Positions 16,120 through 28,270 of a DNA stretch of 38,055 bases are shown one piece after another. Each line of letters opens with the position of its first letter. Position 1 is the first letter of the stretch. Origin of the DNA: Pseudomonadales bacterium (lineage in GTDB: Bacteria; Pseudomonadota; Gammaproteobacteria; Pseudomonadales; Azotimanducaceae); the NCBI GenBank assembly GCA_028279305.1, contig JANQOA010000399.1, forward strand, positions 1 through 38,055, read 5' to 3'. The translations under genes and the position numbers were made by a program. The notes under the pieces are model-generated. The model did no database searches. It had not been told where the DNA came from and saw only the letters and a list, made by a program, of their open reading frames with translations.

Positions 16120-17613
16120 TCATTCAGCACGGCGGAAGGCGGCAAACCGGTTGAGTTCCAACAGCCGGTAGCCCGTGTATCTGCCTAACAGCAAGATAAA
16201 GCCGAGCAATACCAGGTGCAGCTCGGGGAAGTGGAAGACCAGATGCTCCACCTCCCGCACGCTCATCAACAGGTAGGCCAGCACCGCCACAAACAGGCTG
16301 CCGCCGCCCTGTATCAGCACCTCCTTGGGGCCTTCTTCCTCCCAGGTAATGGACATGCGCTCGATGGTCCAGGCCAGAATGATCATGGGGAAAAACGTGA
16401 TGGTCAGCCCCTGAATCAGTCCCAGGCGGAAGCTGACGATGCTGAAGATGCTGATGATGGCAATCACCAGCACCACCAGGGTGGAGATTCTCGCCACCAG
16501 TAACAGGTTCAGCGACGACAGGTAAGAGCGGATAAACAGGCCGATGGCCACCACTATGACAAAGCTGGCCAGCCCCGGCAGCAATTCGGTTTGCAGGAAG
16601 GCCAGTGCAATCAACACCGGCATGAACGTGCCTGAGGTGCGTAACCCCACCAGGACCCGCAGCAGGGTCACAACAAAGGCGCCCACGGGCAGCAGCATAA
16701 TCAGCTTGAACATGCCCTGTTCGGCGATGGGCAGGTTGTAAAGGGACAGCGCCAGGTCGTCAGCCTGCTCCTGGGCCAGCACCGTACTTGAGCGGGTCTG
16801 GCTGATCATGGAAAAGGTCACCCGGCTGTTGGTGCCGCCGAGTACTTCAAGTACCGCCGGAGTACCGGTCTGCCACAACAGCAGGTTGTCGGTCTCGGTC
16901 AGCTCACCCACCGCCGGGTTGTACAGGCGCCACCGTTCGCCGTCCCAAACCTGCAGATATGACGCCAGGCTCTGGCGCCGGCGGCCGTCTTCCAGCACCA
17001 GCACCTGAACTTTGCGGGCCGGCACTTCCGCGGTCTGCAGCACCCGCACCAGCAGGTCCTGCTGCTCAAAGTTGGCGGTCAGCAGGCTCAGGTTCTGGTC
17101 CGTGGGGCTGCGCCTCAGCGCTTGAATGATCTGCAGGGTCAAGGTGTGGGCGTCTGCGCTGGTCGGATACACCGTGGTCAGCAGGTGGTCCACCGCGGTC
17201 TGATAAGGTTCGTCCCAGGAAACCGGCGTCACGGTTTCAGGTGGGGTGGGGGCGATCTGATCGTCGTTGGTGACGATATCCAGCTTGTAGAAGAGGATCT
17301 GCCGGTCGATGGGGTCCCGCTGGGACCAGTGCGCGCGGCGCTGTTGCGCCCGCTCGATGGCAAACCCCCAGCCGGAGGAAGCAGCGGATTCCTGCACAAT
17401 TTCAAAGCCGGACTGACTGGGCGGCAGGGTCAGGTAAACCTGGCTGGGCCCGCCCTGGGCAACAAATTCGATGCGCGCTTCCACTTGCCAGATCATCGCC
17501 TGGCTGCTGGGCATCCAGGGGATATCGTAGATCTGATGGCGGAAGGTGGCGGCACCGGCGCCCACCGCCATCAGAATGATGACAATAAATAAAACGGGGC
17601 CGCTGCTATTCAT
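16120..17613 (-). CDS. Inactive transglutaminase-like domain fused to seven transmembrane helices
   Basis: The 497-residue protein has an N-terminal membrane segment (about 7-25), a large periplasmic region (about 30-300) of transglutaminase-like fold, including LLTTVYPTSADAHTLTLQIIQALRR and the AEVPARKVQVLVLEDG region without a recognisable catalytic Cys-His-Asp set, and about seven hydrophobic helices from residue 305 to the end. This matches the 'UUP1' family routinely found between an RimK-type ligase and a retropepsin-like protease. It probably binds peptides or a peptide-modified product at the membrane (inference). It lies 20 bases after the protease gene and seven before the ligase. 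Confidence 0.9.
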   Translation of the reverse strand: MNSSGPVLFIVIILMAVGAGAATFRHQIYDIPWMPSSQAMIWQVEARIEFVAQGGPSQVYLTLPPSQSGFEIVQESAASSGWGFAIERAQQRRAHWSQRDPIDRQILFYKLDIVTNDDQIAPTPPETVTPVSWDEPYQTAVDHLLTTVYPTSADAHTLTLQIIQALRRSPTDQNLSLLTANFEQQDLLVRVLQTAEVPARKVQVLVLEDGRRRQSLASYLQVWDGERWRLYNPAVGELTETDNLLLWQTGTPAVLEVLGGTNSRVTFSMISQTRSSTVLAQEQADDLALSLYNLPIAEQGMFKLIMLLPVGAFVVTLLRVLVGLRTSGTFMPVLIALAFLQTELLPGLASFVIVVAIGLFIRSYLSSLNLLLVARISTLVVLVIAIISIFSIVSFRLGLIQGLTITFFPMIILAWTIERMSITWEEEGPKEVLIQGGGSLFVAVLAYLLMSVREVEHLVFHFPELHLVLLGFILLLGRYTGYRLLELNRFAAFRRAE

Positions 17614-17633
17614 GGCCGCTGCTCATGAACGGG

Positions 17634-18386
17634 TCAGTCTGCCTGGTAGCTGGGTTGCACAAACTTCTGGCTCACGTCCACCATGGCCATGTCCGTCAGG
17701 AAGTTACGCCCCAGGATCATGTTATGTGCCAGATGGCTGCGGTCCGCCAGGGTAAATTCAAAGGTATCCTGCACATCTCCCAGACGGATGCGCAACTCGA
17801 CCACCGGCCGCCGTGAACCGGTTTTATCCGCCTGCTGATAGACCCGCACATATTTCATCACCGGCAGTTCAATGGACACGGTTTCTTCTTCCGCCACCAG
17901 GTCGAAGCGCACCCAGTCGTCGCCGTCGCGTTCAAACTCGGTGACGTTTTCAGCGTGCAGGGAACTGGAACTGGCGCCTGTATCCACCCGGGCGACAATC
18001 ACAAAGCCGGGTTCGGATACCCACACATGTTCTACCTCGCCCAGCACCATTTTGTCCGCGCTGTTGACCAGCACCCGCTGGGTATCCGCGCACTCGGCGG
18101 TTTCCGGCGCCGGGGCGGCGGTGCGGGTTCTGCACGCGGCCAGCAGGTTTTCGCCCAGCTCGTCAACGCTGTTGGACAGCACGGCAAACTGTCCCGCCAC
18201 CTCTGCTTCGCTGGCATAACGCAGATCGCGCAGATGGGCTATTTCGCTTTCAGCCCTCGCCAGGCTGGCTTTCACATCCTGCAGGTTGCGCTGCATCTCC
18301 CTCATCGCGGACGGCTGAGGCTGAACCTGGGCGCAGCCGCTGAGCAGCGCGGCCAGGCTGAGCAAACTTATAAAGGTGAAACGCAT
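17634..18386 (-). CDS. Retropepsin-like aspartyl protease lipoprotein ('ATP-dependent zinc protease', RimB-like)
   Basis: The 250-residue protein starts with a lipoprotein signal, lipobox LLSGC with C18, then a coiled-coil region (about 30-75) and a retropepsin-like domain. The catalytic motif is DTGASSSSLHAENV, and the second half holds MILGRNFLTDMAMVD. Databases call this family 'ATP-dependent zinc protease', but the DTGA motif marks an aspartyl protease fold. The frame is open up to 18458, yet the lipobox distance fixes ATG 18386 as the start. It heads the operon with the 7TM protein and ligase and diverges from the radical SAM gene across a LexA box. Confidence 0.9.
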   Translation of the reverse strand: MRFTFISLLSLAALLSGCAQVQPQPSAMREMQRNLQDVKASLARAESEIAHLRDLRYASEAEVAGQFAVLSNSVDELGENLLAACRTRTAAPAPETAECADTQRVLVNSADKMVLGEVEHVWVSEPGFVIVARVDTGASSSSLHAENVTEFERDGDDWVRFDLVAEEETVSIELPVMKYVRVYQQADKTGSRRPVVELRIRLGDVQDTFEFTLADRSHLAHNMILGRNFLTDMAMVDVSQKFVQPSYQAD

Positions 18387-18440
18387 TGTTGTTGATATGT
18401 TCTTCCCTGGGGGGCGTAGTCTAATGTCGTCATATAGAGC

Positions 18441-18469
18441 TTGATACTGTATATACATACAGTTATAAA
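18441..18469 (+). promoter_or_regulatory. Sigma-70 promoter of the radical SAM gene
   Basis: TTGATA (18441-18446) and TATAAA (18464-18469) are separated by exactly 17 bases, an excellent sigma-70 promoter. Transcription would begin near 18476. The spacer is occupied by the LexA operator, so LexA bound there would block RNA polymerase. Confidence 0.8.
18445..18464. promoter_or_regulatory. LexA (SOS) box
   Basis: TACTGTATATACATACAGTT matches the E. coli LexA consensus (CTGT-N8-ACAG core, AT-rich centre) at 18 of 20 positions. It lies between the -35 and -10 elements of the radical SAM promoter, and 58 bases upstream of the divergent retropepsin-like gene start. Confidence 0.88.
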
Positions 18470-18523
18470 GATCAAATGGAAAAAACCCCGGAAATCAAAC
18501 CCACCGACGTGCTCAAAGGCGGC

Positions 18524-18530
18524 AAGGAGG
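18524..18530 (+). promoter_or_regulatory. Ribosome-binding site deciding the radical SAM start
   Basis: AAGGAGG lies eight bases before GTG 18539. The upstream ATG at 18476 has no such site and coincides with the predicted transcription start, so this site supports GTG 18539. Confidence 0.75.
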
Positions 18531-18538
18531 AAACCGGT

Positions 18539-19630
18539 GTGCTGAAAGGCCGCGGCAGCGGCAGCAATCAGCACAGCCGCTACCTGGCCACCCATTCCGT
18601 GGTTGAAGATGAACACTGGTTCTTTGCAAATACCACCGAAGACAGCGGCGAAGCCGCTGCGGAGGGGGTTTGCGCGGTACCCACGCAGTTTTTCCCGGAC
18701 CGCACCAAACGCCTGATCACCACCAACAAATCGCCGGATGTTCCTTTTTCCCAGTCCATCAATCCGTACAAAGGCTGCGAGCACGGCTGCATATATTGTT
18801 TTGCCCGCCCCACTCACGCCTTTCTGGATCTCTCTCCGGGTCTGGATTTCGAAAGTAAAATCTTCTTTAAAACTGATGTGCGCCGGCATCTGGTGGCGGA
18901 ACTGGGCAAACCCGGCTACCGCTGCTCGGTGATGGCCATGGGCACCAATACCGACCCTTACCAGCCCGGTGAAAAAACCCGGCGGGTCACCCGGGAGGTG
19001 CTGGAAACGCTGGCGGAGTGCCATCATCCGGTTGGCATTGTGACGAAAAGCGCGTTAGTGCTGCGCGACCTTGACGTGCTGGGGCAAATGGCGGCGGAAG
19101 GGCTGGTGCACGTCAACGTCAGCGTCACCACGCTGGACAATGGGCTGAAAACCAAGCTGGAGCCGCGCACCGCCGGCCCCCGCGCGCGCCTGCGCACCAT
19201 CTCAGCTCTGCGCAAGGCGGGCATCCCCACCGGCGCCATGGTGGCGCCTGTCATTCCCTTCATCAACGATCATGAAATCGAAAGCCTGGTTGCCGCCAGC
19301 GCTGAGGCCGGCGCCCAGGCGGTCAGTTACGTTCTGCTGCGGCTGCCGCTGGAAGTGAAGCCGCTGTTCGAAGAATGGCTGCACAATCACTTTCCCCAGC
19401 GCGCCGAGCGGGTCATGTCCGCGGTGCGGGACACCCGGGGCGGTGTGGCTTACCGCGCGCAATGGCACAAACGTATGGTTGGGCAGGGTGAAATTGCCGG
19501 CCTCATCCGCGCGCGCTTCAACGCTGCACGCAAAAAGGCCGGGTTGGCGGACGCGGAGTTGCCTGCTGTGCGCACGGACTTGTTTACACCGCCGCGTGCC
19601 GCGCAGGACCGGCAGCTGGATTTATTCTAG
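18539..19630 (+). CDS. PA0069-type radical SAM protein, SplB (photolyase) superfamily
   Basis: The protein (363 residues from GTG 18539) has the radical SAM cluster motif CEHGCIYC (C80, C84, C87; Cx3Cx2C as in spore photoproduct lyase) followed by FARPTHAFL, AMGTNTDPYQPGE and SVTTLDNGLKTKLEPR, the PA0069/COG1533 pattern. COG1533 contains DNA-repair photoproduct lyases, but this branch is uncharacterised. A further cysteine, C129 (YRCSVMAMG), lies 42 residues after the cluster, near where spore photoproduct lyase has its hydrogen-donor cysteine. Translation could start at ATG 18476 (384 residues); AAGGAGG and the promoter position favour GTG 18539, and conserved homology begins at KGRGSGSNQHSRY. 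Its promoter carries a LexA box. Confidence 0.9.
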   Translation: MLKGRGSGSNQHSRYLATHSVVEDEHWFFANTTEDSGEAAAEGVCAVPTQFFPDRTKRLITTNKSPDVPFSQSINPYKGCEHGCIYCFARPTHAFLDLSPGLDFESKIFFKTDVRRHLVAELGKPGYRCSVMAMGTNTDPYQPGEKTRRVTREVLETLAECHHPVGIVTKSALVLRDLDVLGQMAAEGLVHVNVSVTTLDNGLKTKLEPRTAGPRARLRTISALRKAGIPTGAMVAPVIPFINDHEIESLVAASAEAGAQAVSYVLLRLPLEVKPLFEEWLHNHFPQRAERVMSAVRDTRGGVAYRAQWHKRMVGQGEIAGLIRARFNAARKKAGLADAELPAVRTDLFTPPRAAQDRQLDLF

Positions 19631-19666
19631 GCAGTTTTACGCTAAGCTGCGCGCCAGCATTAAAGG

Positions 19667-21253
19667 GTGAGGGCTGCTATTTTGGAACAAACCGGCTGGG
19701 GCCTTACGGCATGGTCGTGGGTCTTTTTGTTTGCCTACATTGTCATGATGTTGGCGTTCGGCTGGCTGGGCCAGCGCAAGGTGGCCAACGCGGATGACTT
19801 TGCAACCGCGCGCAATGCGTACGGCCCTTTGTTTCTGGCGTTTGCTTTTGCCGCCACCACTGCCAGCGGCGCAACCTTTGTCGGGTTTCCGGGCATCGGC
19901 TACGACGTTGGCATGGCGGCACTGTGGTCGGTATTTCTCTACCCCATTGGTGTTTATCTGGGTGTATTGCTGTGCCTGCGCCTGGTCAGCAGCAGCGGCC
20001 ACGAATTCGGCAGCCGCTCCATTCCCGAATATCTTGGCGCCCGCTACCAGTCCGATCTCATCCGCATCCTGGTTTCGCTGTTCTCGCTGTCGCTGTTTTT
20101 CTATCTGGCCGGGCAACTGGTGTCCGGTATTGTCATGTTCGAAATCATGTTGGGGGTGTCGCCTGCGGTGGCGCTGGGTGTCACCGCGACAGTGTTGATG
20201 ATTTACGTGGTGCTGGGGGGTGCCCATGCGGACATTCTCACCGACGGTGTGCAGGGGTTTATCATGGTTGCCGTCGGCCTGCTGGTGGCGCTGCTGTTTC
20301 TGTTCGGTTACGGCATCGACGGCGGCTTAAGCGGCATGCTGGACCAGTTGCGCGCCAAAGACCCGCAACTGGTGGGATGGCTGAACCGGGATCAGGTGCT
20401 CTACCACTCCTGGTGGTCGGTGGTGGCCATCCTGCTGGCCCATATTCCACTGGGCATGCTGCCGCACATCGGCAACAAGCTGTGGGCGCTGAAAGAACCC
20501 CGGCAACGGCGCTCCTTTATCCGCCTGGCGTTTGCCTTTGGCCTGATCCTCGGCATGCTGGGTCTGGGCGGCATCATGGCGCGTGTGGTATTGGGTGAAG
20601 ACATCAATGGCAACCAGGCGCTGGCGCTGCTGTTTATTGAGCTGTTTCCCACCTGGTTTGCGGCCCTGCTGGGGGTGGGGATTCTGGCCGCGGTCATGTC
20701 CACCGCGGACGGGCTGGTGGTCTCCTCTTCGCAGATTGTCGCCAACGACCTCTACCGCTTGAGTTTTGTGCCCCGCTTCAGAGCCCATCTCAGCGAACAG
20801 GAAATTGAGCGCCGCACCCTGAACATCAGCAGATGGGCCACGGTTGTAATTATGCTGCTGTGTACCGCGCTGGCCTGGTCGATGCTGGATATGAACGTCA
20901 CCATAATTGTCTGGATCGGCACCGGCTGCATGATGGCGGCTTTTGCCGGGCCGCTGATCCTGGGTTCGATCTGGCGCGGCGTAACCCGCGCCGGTGCGTT
21001 TGCCGGTTTGTTAACAGGCGGGCTGGTCTTTATTGTCACTTTCAACGGCCTGATTAACCCTGATTGGTTCAGCCCCGGGATGTTGCGGCGGGCAGCGGAA
21101 TGGCTGCTGGTGGAATCTCCCAATCCCTGGTCCTGCGCAGCCATGGGTGAACTGGTGTCGGTGGCGGTGACCGTGCTGGTGTCAAAATTGACCCAGCCGC
21201 TGCCGCGTGCCCATATGCAGCGATTGTTTCCGGAGGCGGATTCCGCCGGTTAA
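19667..21253 (+). CDS. Sodium:solute symporter family (SSS) transporter
   Basis: The 528-residue protein has about 13 membrane segments in the SSS (LeuT-fold) arrangement. Diagnostic stretches are TTASGATFVGFPGIGYDVG near the start, SIPEYLGARYQS, the conserved GGAHADILTDGVQG segment and AAVMSTADGLVVSSSQIVANDLYR, which contains the usual sodium-site serines. Substrate cannot be named; proline, pantothenate and acetate carriers share the fold. GTG 19667 is listed, but TTG 19682 has a GGTGAGG sequence eight bases before it and may be the real start. It follows the radical SAM gene by 36 bases and ends overlapping the convergent cysteine-cluster gene by four bases. Confidence 0.88.
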   Translation: MRAAILEQTGWGLTAWSWVFLFAYIVMMLAFGWLGQRKVANADDFATARNAYGPLFLAFAFAATTASGATFVGFPGIGYDVGMAALWSVFLYPIGVYLGVLLCLRLVSSSGHEFGSRSIPEYLGARYQSDLIRILVSLFSLSLFFYLAGQLVSGIVMFEIMLGVSPAVALGVTATVLMIYVVLGGAHADILTDGVQGFIMVAVGLLVALLFLFGYGIDGGLSGMLDQLRAKDPQLVGWLNRDQVLYHSWWSVVAILLAHIPLGMLPHIGNKLWALKEPRQRRSFIRLAFAFGLILGMLGLGGIMARVVLGEDINGNQALALLFIELFPTWFAALLGVGILAAVMSTADGLVVSSSQIVANDLYRLSFVPRFRAHLSEQEIERRTLNISRWATVVIMLLCTALAWSMLDMNVTIIVWIGTGCMMAAFAGPLILGSIWRGVTRAGAFAGLLTGGLVFIVTFNGLINPDWFSPGMLRRAAEWLLVESPNPWSCAAMGELVSVAVTVLVSKLTQPLPRAHMQRLFPEADSAG

Positions 21254-21885
21254 GCCCCGGTGCGCCGGTCAGCTTCCGCTGTGTTCAGATGCCGGGCAAC
21301 CCGGTTGTGCAGCTCTGCCGCGTCCGCCGGCGGATGGGTGAACAGTTCCACCAGGCGCAGCGCACTCAGCGCAAGCTGGGTCGGGTTGGCGGTATGGGCG
21401 GGGAAGTCCTGGGCGCGCGCCAGCAGGTAGCGGGCCGCGGTCTGCGCAGCCTGATGCTGTTGGCGGGCTTGTCTGTCCCGGTAACTGAACTGCCAGGCGG
21501 CAACCCGGGTGTTGACGGCTGACTTCTCTGCGCCGCCGGCAGGCTGCCCGGCGGCGCAGAAGATCCTGCAGTCGTAGGTGCGGCAGGTGTGCGGCCGGTG
21601 CTGGTAAATGGAGCATCGCCCGTCAACCAGCATCGGGCAGCAGCCGGTTTCGTCAAAACCCAGCACCCAGGTGTTGTCCTGTCCGGGTGCGGGCACTAAC
21701 AGCGCTGCCGGGATATGTGCCAGCGCTGCCTGCTCCGAACCGTGCACCTGGATGAAGTAAGCGGATCTGCAGCAGGCATTGCAGCTGCCGCAGGGTACGT
21801 CCGCTGCCTGGTTGTCACGGAGCTGGCGGCGTTGTTCCCGCAGCCAGGTGCTGAACTCCCCGGCGTTATCCGGCCTGCTGGTCAC
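21250..21885 (-). CDS. YkgJ-family Fe/Zn-type cysteine cluster protein
   Basis: The 211-residue protein has the YkgJ cysteine cluster: CGSCNACC near residues 32-39, then CCPMLVDGRCSIYQHRPHTCRTYDC, the C-x2-C-x2-C...C-x4-Y-x2-R-P-x2-C pattern thought to bind a zinc or iron-sulfur centre. The C-terminal half is helical and rich in Ala, Gln and Arg, without recognisable domain. Function of the family is unknown. GTG 21885 makes it overlap the end of the upstream permease gene by 20 bases, so they are likely cotranscribed. Confidence 0.85.
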   Translation of the reverse strand: MTSRPDNAGEFSTWLREQRRQLRDNQAADVPCGSCNACCRSAYFIQVHGSEQAALAHIPAALLVPAPGQDNTWVLGFDETGCCPMLVDGRCSIYQHRPHTCRTYDCRIFCAAGQPAGGAEKSAVNTRVAAWQFSYRDRQARQQHQAAQTAARYLLARAQDFPAHTANPTQLALSALRLVELFTHPPADAAELHNRVARHLNTAEADRRTGA

Positions 21886-23272
21886 GGCCCGCCCGGGGTT
21901 CAGGGTCAGCGGCGGCGCTGCCGGTTTCGCGCCGCTGCCAGCGCAAGAATAGAATCAGCCCCAGTACCGTCCATACCAAAATGGTCAGCCATTCGTCGGG
22001 CCACTCCAGCGCGCTGTCGGCCCACGGCAGAAACGCTGACAACAATCCCAGTGACAGGACAATAGCGCCGTAACCCACCAGATTGGGATGACTGACCCGG
22101 AACGGCCGCGGCATATCAGGTTCGTTGCGGCGCAGAGCGAGAAATGAGATGGCGACCATGGTGAAAGCGATGGTTACTGCAAAACTGCCGGTGTTAATCA
22201 GCCACACCAGAATGGTGCGGCCGAACAGCGGCGCAACCACGCACAGGGCGCCGATGGTCAGCACACCTACGTAAGGGGTCTTATATTTGGGATGGATGCG
22301 GGTGAATGCTGCCGGCAGAAAGCCGGATTCAGCCAGCGCAAAAGCCACCCGGGAAGCGCCGACGATAAAGGCGTTCCAACTGGTGAGGATGCCGCCGACG
22401 CCGCCCAGTACCAGTACCGCGCCGGCCCATTCGCTTTGCCACAGCGCGCCGGCGGCGTCAGCGGTGGCCATGCTGCTGTCCTGCAACAGGTTATGTGGTA
22501 TCCCCAGACTGACCGAGGTGGCGATCAGGATGTACCACACGACCGCGCAGCCGACGGAGATAACCAGCAGGCGGCCGATGCGGTTGGGCGGCAGGTCGAT
22601 TTCTTCCGCCGACTGGGGGATCACGTCAAAACCCACCAACAATGCCGGTACCATCACCAGCACCACCAGGATGCCGCTGGCCGGGGTGGCCAGCCAGGGT
22701 TCAGCGTTGGCCAGGCTGCCGTTCAGCGCCGCGCCGCTGAACAGCAGCAAACCGGCAAGGAAGATGATGGCGGTGACCACCGATTGCAGAAATGCCGCGG
22801 TGCGGATGCCGAGATAATTCACCCAGGTGACAACAATGGCGCCGGCAGCGCCCAGCAGTACAAAACCCAGGTCTACATCCGCACCCAGCACATTCCACAG
22901 GGTACCGATGCGGATCTGCGGGAACAGGTATTCAACCGCGGTGGGTAATGCCACGGATTCAAACAGGCATACGTTCAGGTAGGAAAACAGCAGCGCCCAG
23001 GTGCACAGGAAACTCCATTTTGGCCCCAGCGCCCTGTGGGTGTAGATGTGCTCCCCGCCGGCACGGGGCATGGCGGACGCCAGCTCGCTGTAGGTGAGAC
23101 CGATCAGCGCAATGGCCAGACCGCCGCCGGCAAAAGCCACCGCGGTGCCCAGCGTGCCCGCCTCCTGCAGCCAGACGCCGGTCATCAGCACCCAGCTCCA
23201 GCCGATCATGGCGCCGAAGGACAGGGTAATCACTTCCCTGCTGCGTAACACTCTGGCAAACCGCTCCGCCAT
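21866..23272 (-). CDS. APC family amino acid permease
   Basis: The 468-residue protein has about twelve membrane helices. The first contains the APC substrate-binding signature SFGAMIGWSWVLMTGVWLQEAGT, and TYSELASAMPRAGGEHIYTHRALG is the conserved helix 2/3 region. VGFDVIPQSAEEID and NAFIVGASRVAFALAESGFLP match helices 6 and 8 of amino acid/polyamine/organocation carriers. Substrate is unknown. ATG 23272 has only a weak ribosome site. The gene diverges from the 88-residue orphan gene and overlaps the cysteine-cluster gene downstream. Confidence 0.9.
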   Translation of the reverse strand: MAERFARVLRSREVITLSFGAMIGWSWVLMTGVWLQEAGTLGTAVAFAGGGLAIALIGLTYSELASAMPRAGGEHIYTHRALGPKWSFLCTWALLFSYLNVCLFESVALPTAVEYLFPQIRIGTLWNVLGADVDLGFVLLGAAGAIVVTWVNYLGIRTAAFLQSVVTAIIFLAGLLLFSGAALNGSLANAEPWLATPASGILVVLVMVPALLVGFDVIPQSAEEIDLPPNRIGRLLVISVGCAVVWYILIATSVSLGIPHNLLQDSSMATADAAGALWQSEWAGAVLVLGGVGGILTSWNAFIVGASRVAFALAESGFLPAAFTRIHPKYKTPYVGVLTIGALCVVAPLFGRTILVWLINTGSFAVTIAFTMVAISFLALRRNEPDMPRPFRVSHPNLVGYGAIVLSLGLLSAFLPWADSALEWPDEWLTILVWTVLGLILFLRWQRRETGSAAADPEPRAGRDQQAG

Positions 23273-23400
23273 GCTGACTGGACTCCGTTGGTCGAAAAAC
23301 TTCTGACTTGCGTCTGCATGCCGGCAAACAGGGCAGACAGACGGTTAGCTTACTGGATTGACGCTGATTTGTTAGAGTCTGCTGCCGGCGTTAACGGAGT

Positions 23401-23667
23401 ATGGGTTTGGGCCAGATTGTGCAATTTAAGCACCGCCATAAAGAATTCGAACTGAAATTGACTGCGGAAGGCGCGCTGGAGTTGTACCTGGATAATTGCC
23501 TGCGCAAGAGGCGGGAAGCCGGCCCGGAACCTCAATACGTGTGGACCAACGTGGAGCTGGAATGGGAGGAACACCACTATATCGAAGCCCGTTTCTGGCC
23601 GTCCAACGGTTTGTTAAAAGTCACGGTAAACGGTACGCCGCTGCTTGAAAGGCAGCTGCGGAGCTGA
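23401..23667 (+). CDS. Small protein of unknown function (88 residues)
   Basis: I do not recognise a family. The protein is soluble and beta-rich, with a pattern of short strands (IVQFKHRHKEFELKLT, ALELYLDNCLRKRR, YVWTNVELEWEEHHYIEARFWP, LLKVTVNGTPLLERQL). It contains one cysteine and a striking aromatic/acidic centre (VELEWEEHHYIEARFW). Codon composition resembles its neighbours and nothing overlaps it on the other strand, which argues for a true gene. GGAG lies unusually close (one base) to the ATG, so the start could be a few codons later. It could sit in one transcript with the hybrid kinase 135 bases on. Confidence 0.6.
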   Translation: MGLGQIVQFKHRHKEFELKLTAEGALELYLDNCLRKRREAGPEPQYVWTNVELEWEEHHYIEARFWPSNGLLKVTVNGTPLLERQLRS

Positions 23668-23720
23668 CCCGGACCCCCGGTGGGGCAAACAGCGTCAAGA
23701 ATTTGACTGCGCAAGAGTGC

Positions 23721-23735
23721 GCGGCAAATTGCCGC
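23721..23735. repeat. 15-bp inverted repeat upstream of the hybrid kinase
   Basis: GCGGCAA-A-TTGCCGC is a perfect palindrome with a one-base centre, 67 bases before the kinase start. No T run follows, so an operator is likelier than a terminator. Confidence 0.4.
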
Positions 23736-23802
23736 CGAATAAGTCCGCCGGCGGCGCGGGCAGGGTCTAGGCTTAAAACAAGGTCATCACCACGAATCCG
23801 TT

Positions 23803-27243
<3,441 letters not shown>

Positions 27244-28270
27244 CGTAACGTTCCGGGTCGCGCAGGGCGGTAAATGTGTCCGCAACTTCATGCAGGCCGA
27301 TCTCATGTGAAACAAGATGCCCAACGTCGAACTTGCCGTCGCTGATATGGTGCAGGCTGGCGGTGAATTCTTCCAGCGAATAGCCCAGCACAAACTGCAC
27401 CGCCAGCTCTTTGTTGATGGCGATCAGCGGCCGGATGTGGTCGCTCTGCAGGCACACGCCGACAACCACAATGCGGGTATTCTGCGGTGCCTGCAGAAAC
27501 AGCTCATCCAGGATGCCCGGCACGCCGACACATTCGAACACCACCACCTCACGGCCCGCCAGAGCGGGCTGTTGCAGCGGGTGCCCCTGGGCCGGGTCGC
27601 AGACCACATCCGCACCCTGCAATTCGGCAAAACGGCGCCGTCCGGGAGAATAGTCCGCGGCTATCACCGGACCGCTGCCGGCAGCCTTCAAAGCGGTGAT
27701 CACCGCCAGCCCCACGGGCCCTGCGCCAATTACCACCAGCGCTTCATTACCCCGTAAGGCGGCTTTATTTACCGCATGCAGCCCCACCGCCATGGGTTCG
27801 GTGAGGGCGGCGGCGCTGGCCGGCACACCGTCGGGCACGGGCACCAGCAGACGCTCGGACAGCAGCATGTATTGCGCAAACCCGCCGGGCACCTCGTCGC
27901 TGTAACCGACAGCGGTGGGCGGATTGCGGGTCAGCACCGGCACCGAGCAGACCAGTTGGCCGGTTTTCAGACGGCCTTCAGTCTGCGGCCCGAAGTCGAC
28001 AATCTCCGCGCAGAACTCATGTCCCAGCACCACGGGATTAAACGTTGTCAGCTTGAACGCACCGCCGGCTTCGCGGCTGGTGGCAACAAACTCTTCGGTA
28101 TGCTGGGCGGCGTGCAGGTCGGAACCGCAGATGCCGCAGGCTTTGCTGGCCACCAGCACCTCGCCGGCCTGAGGGGTGGGTGCGGGCACCTCGTCAACCC
28201 GCAGTTCGCCCCGTTCCATCAAAACTGCACGCATGTAACTTCACCTGAAGAGAGTGGACTTTGGCTGCAG

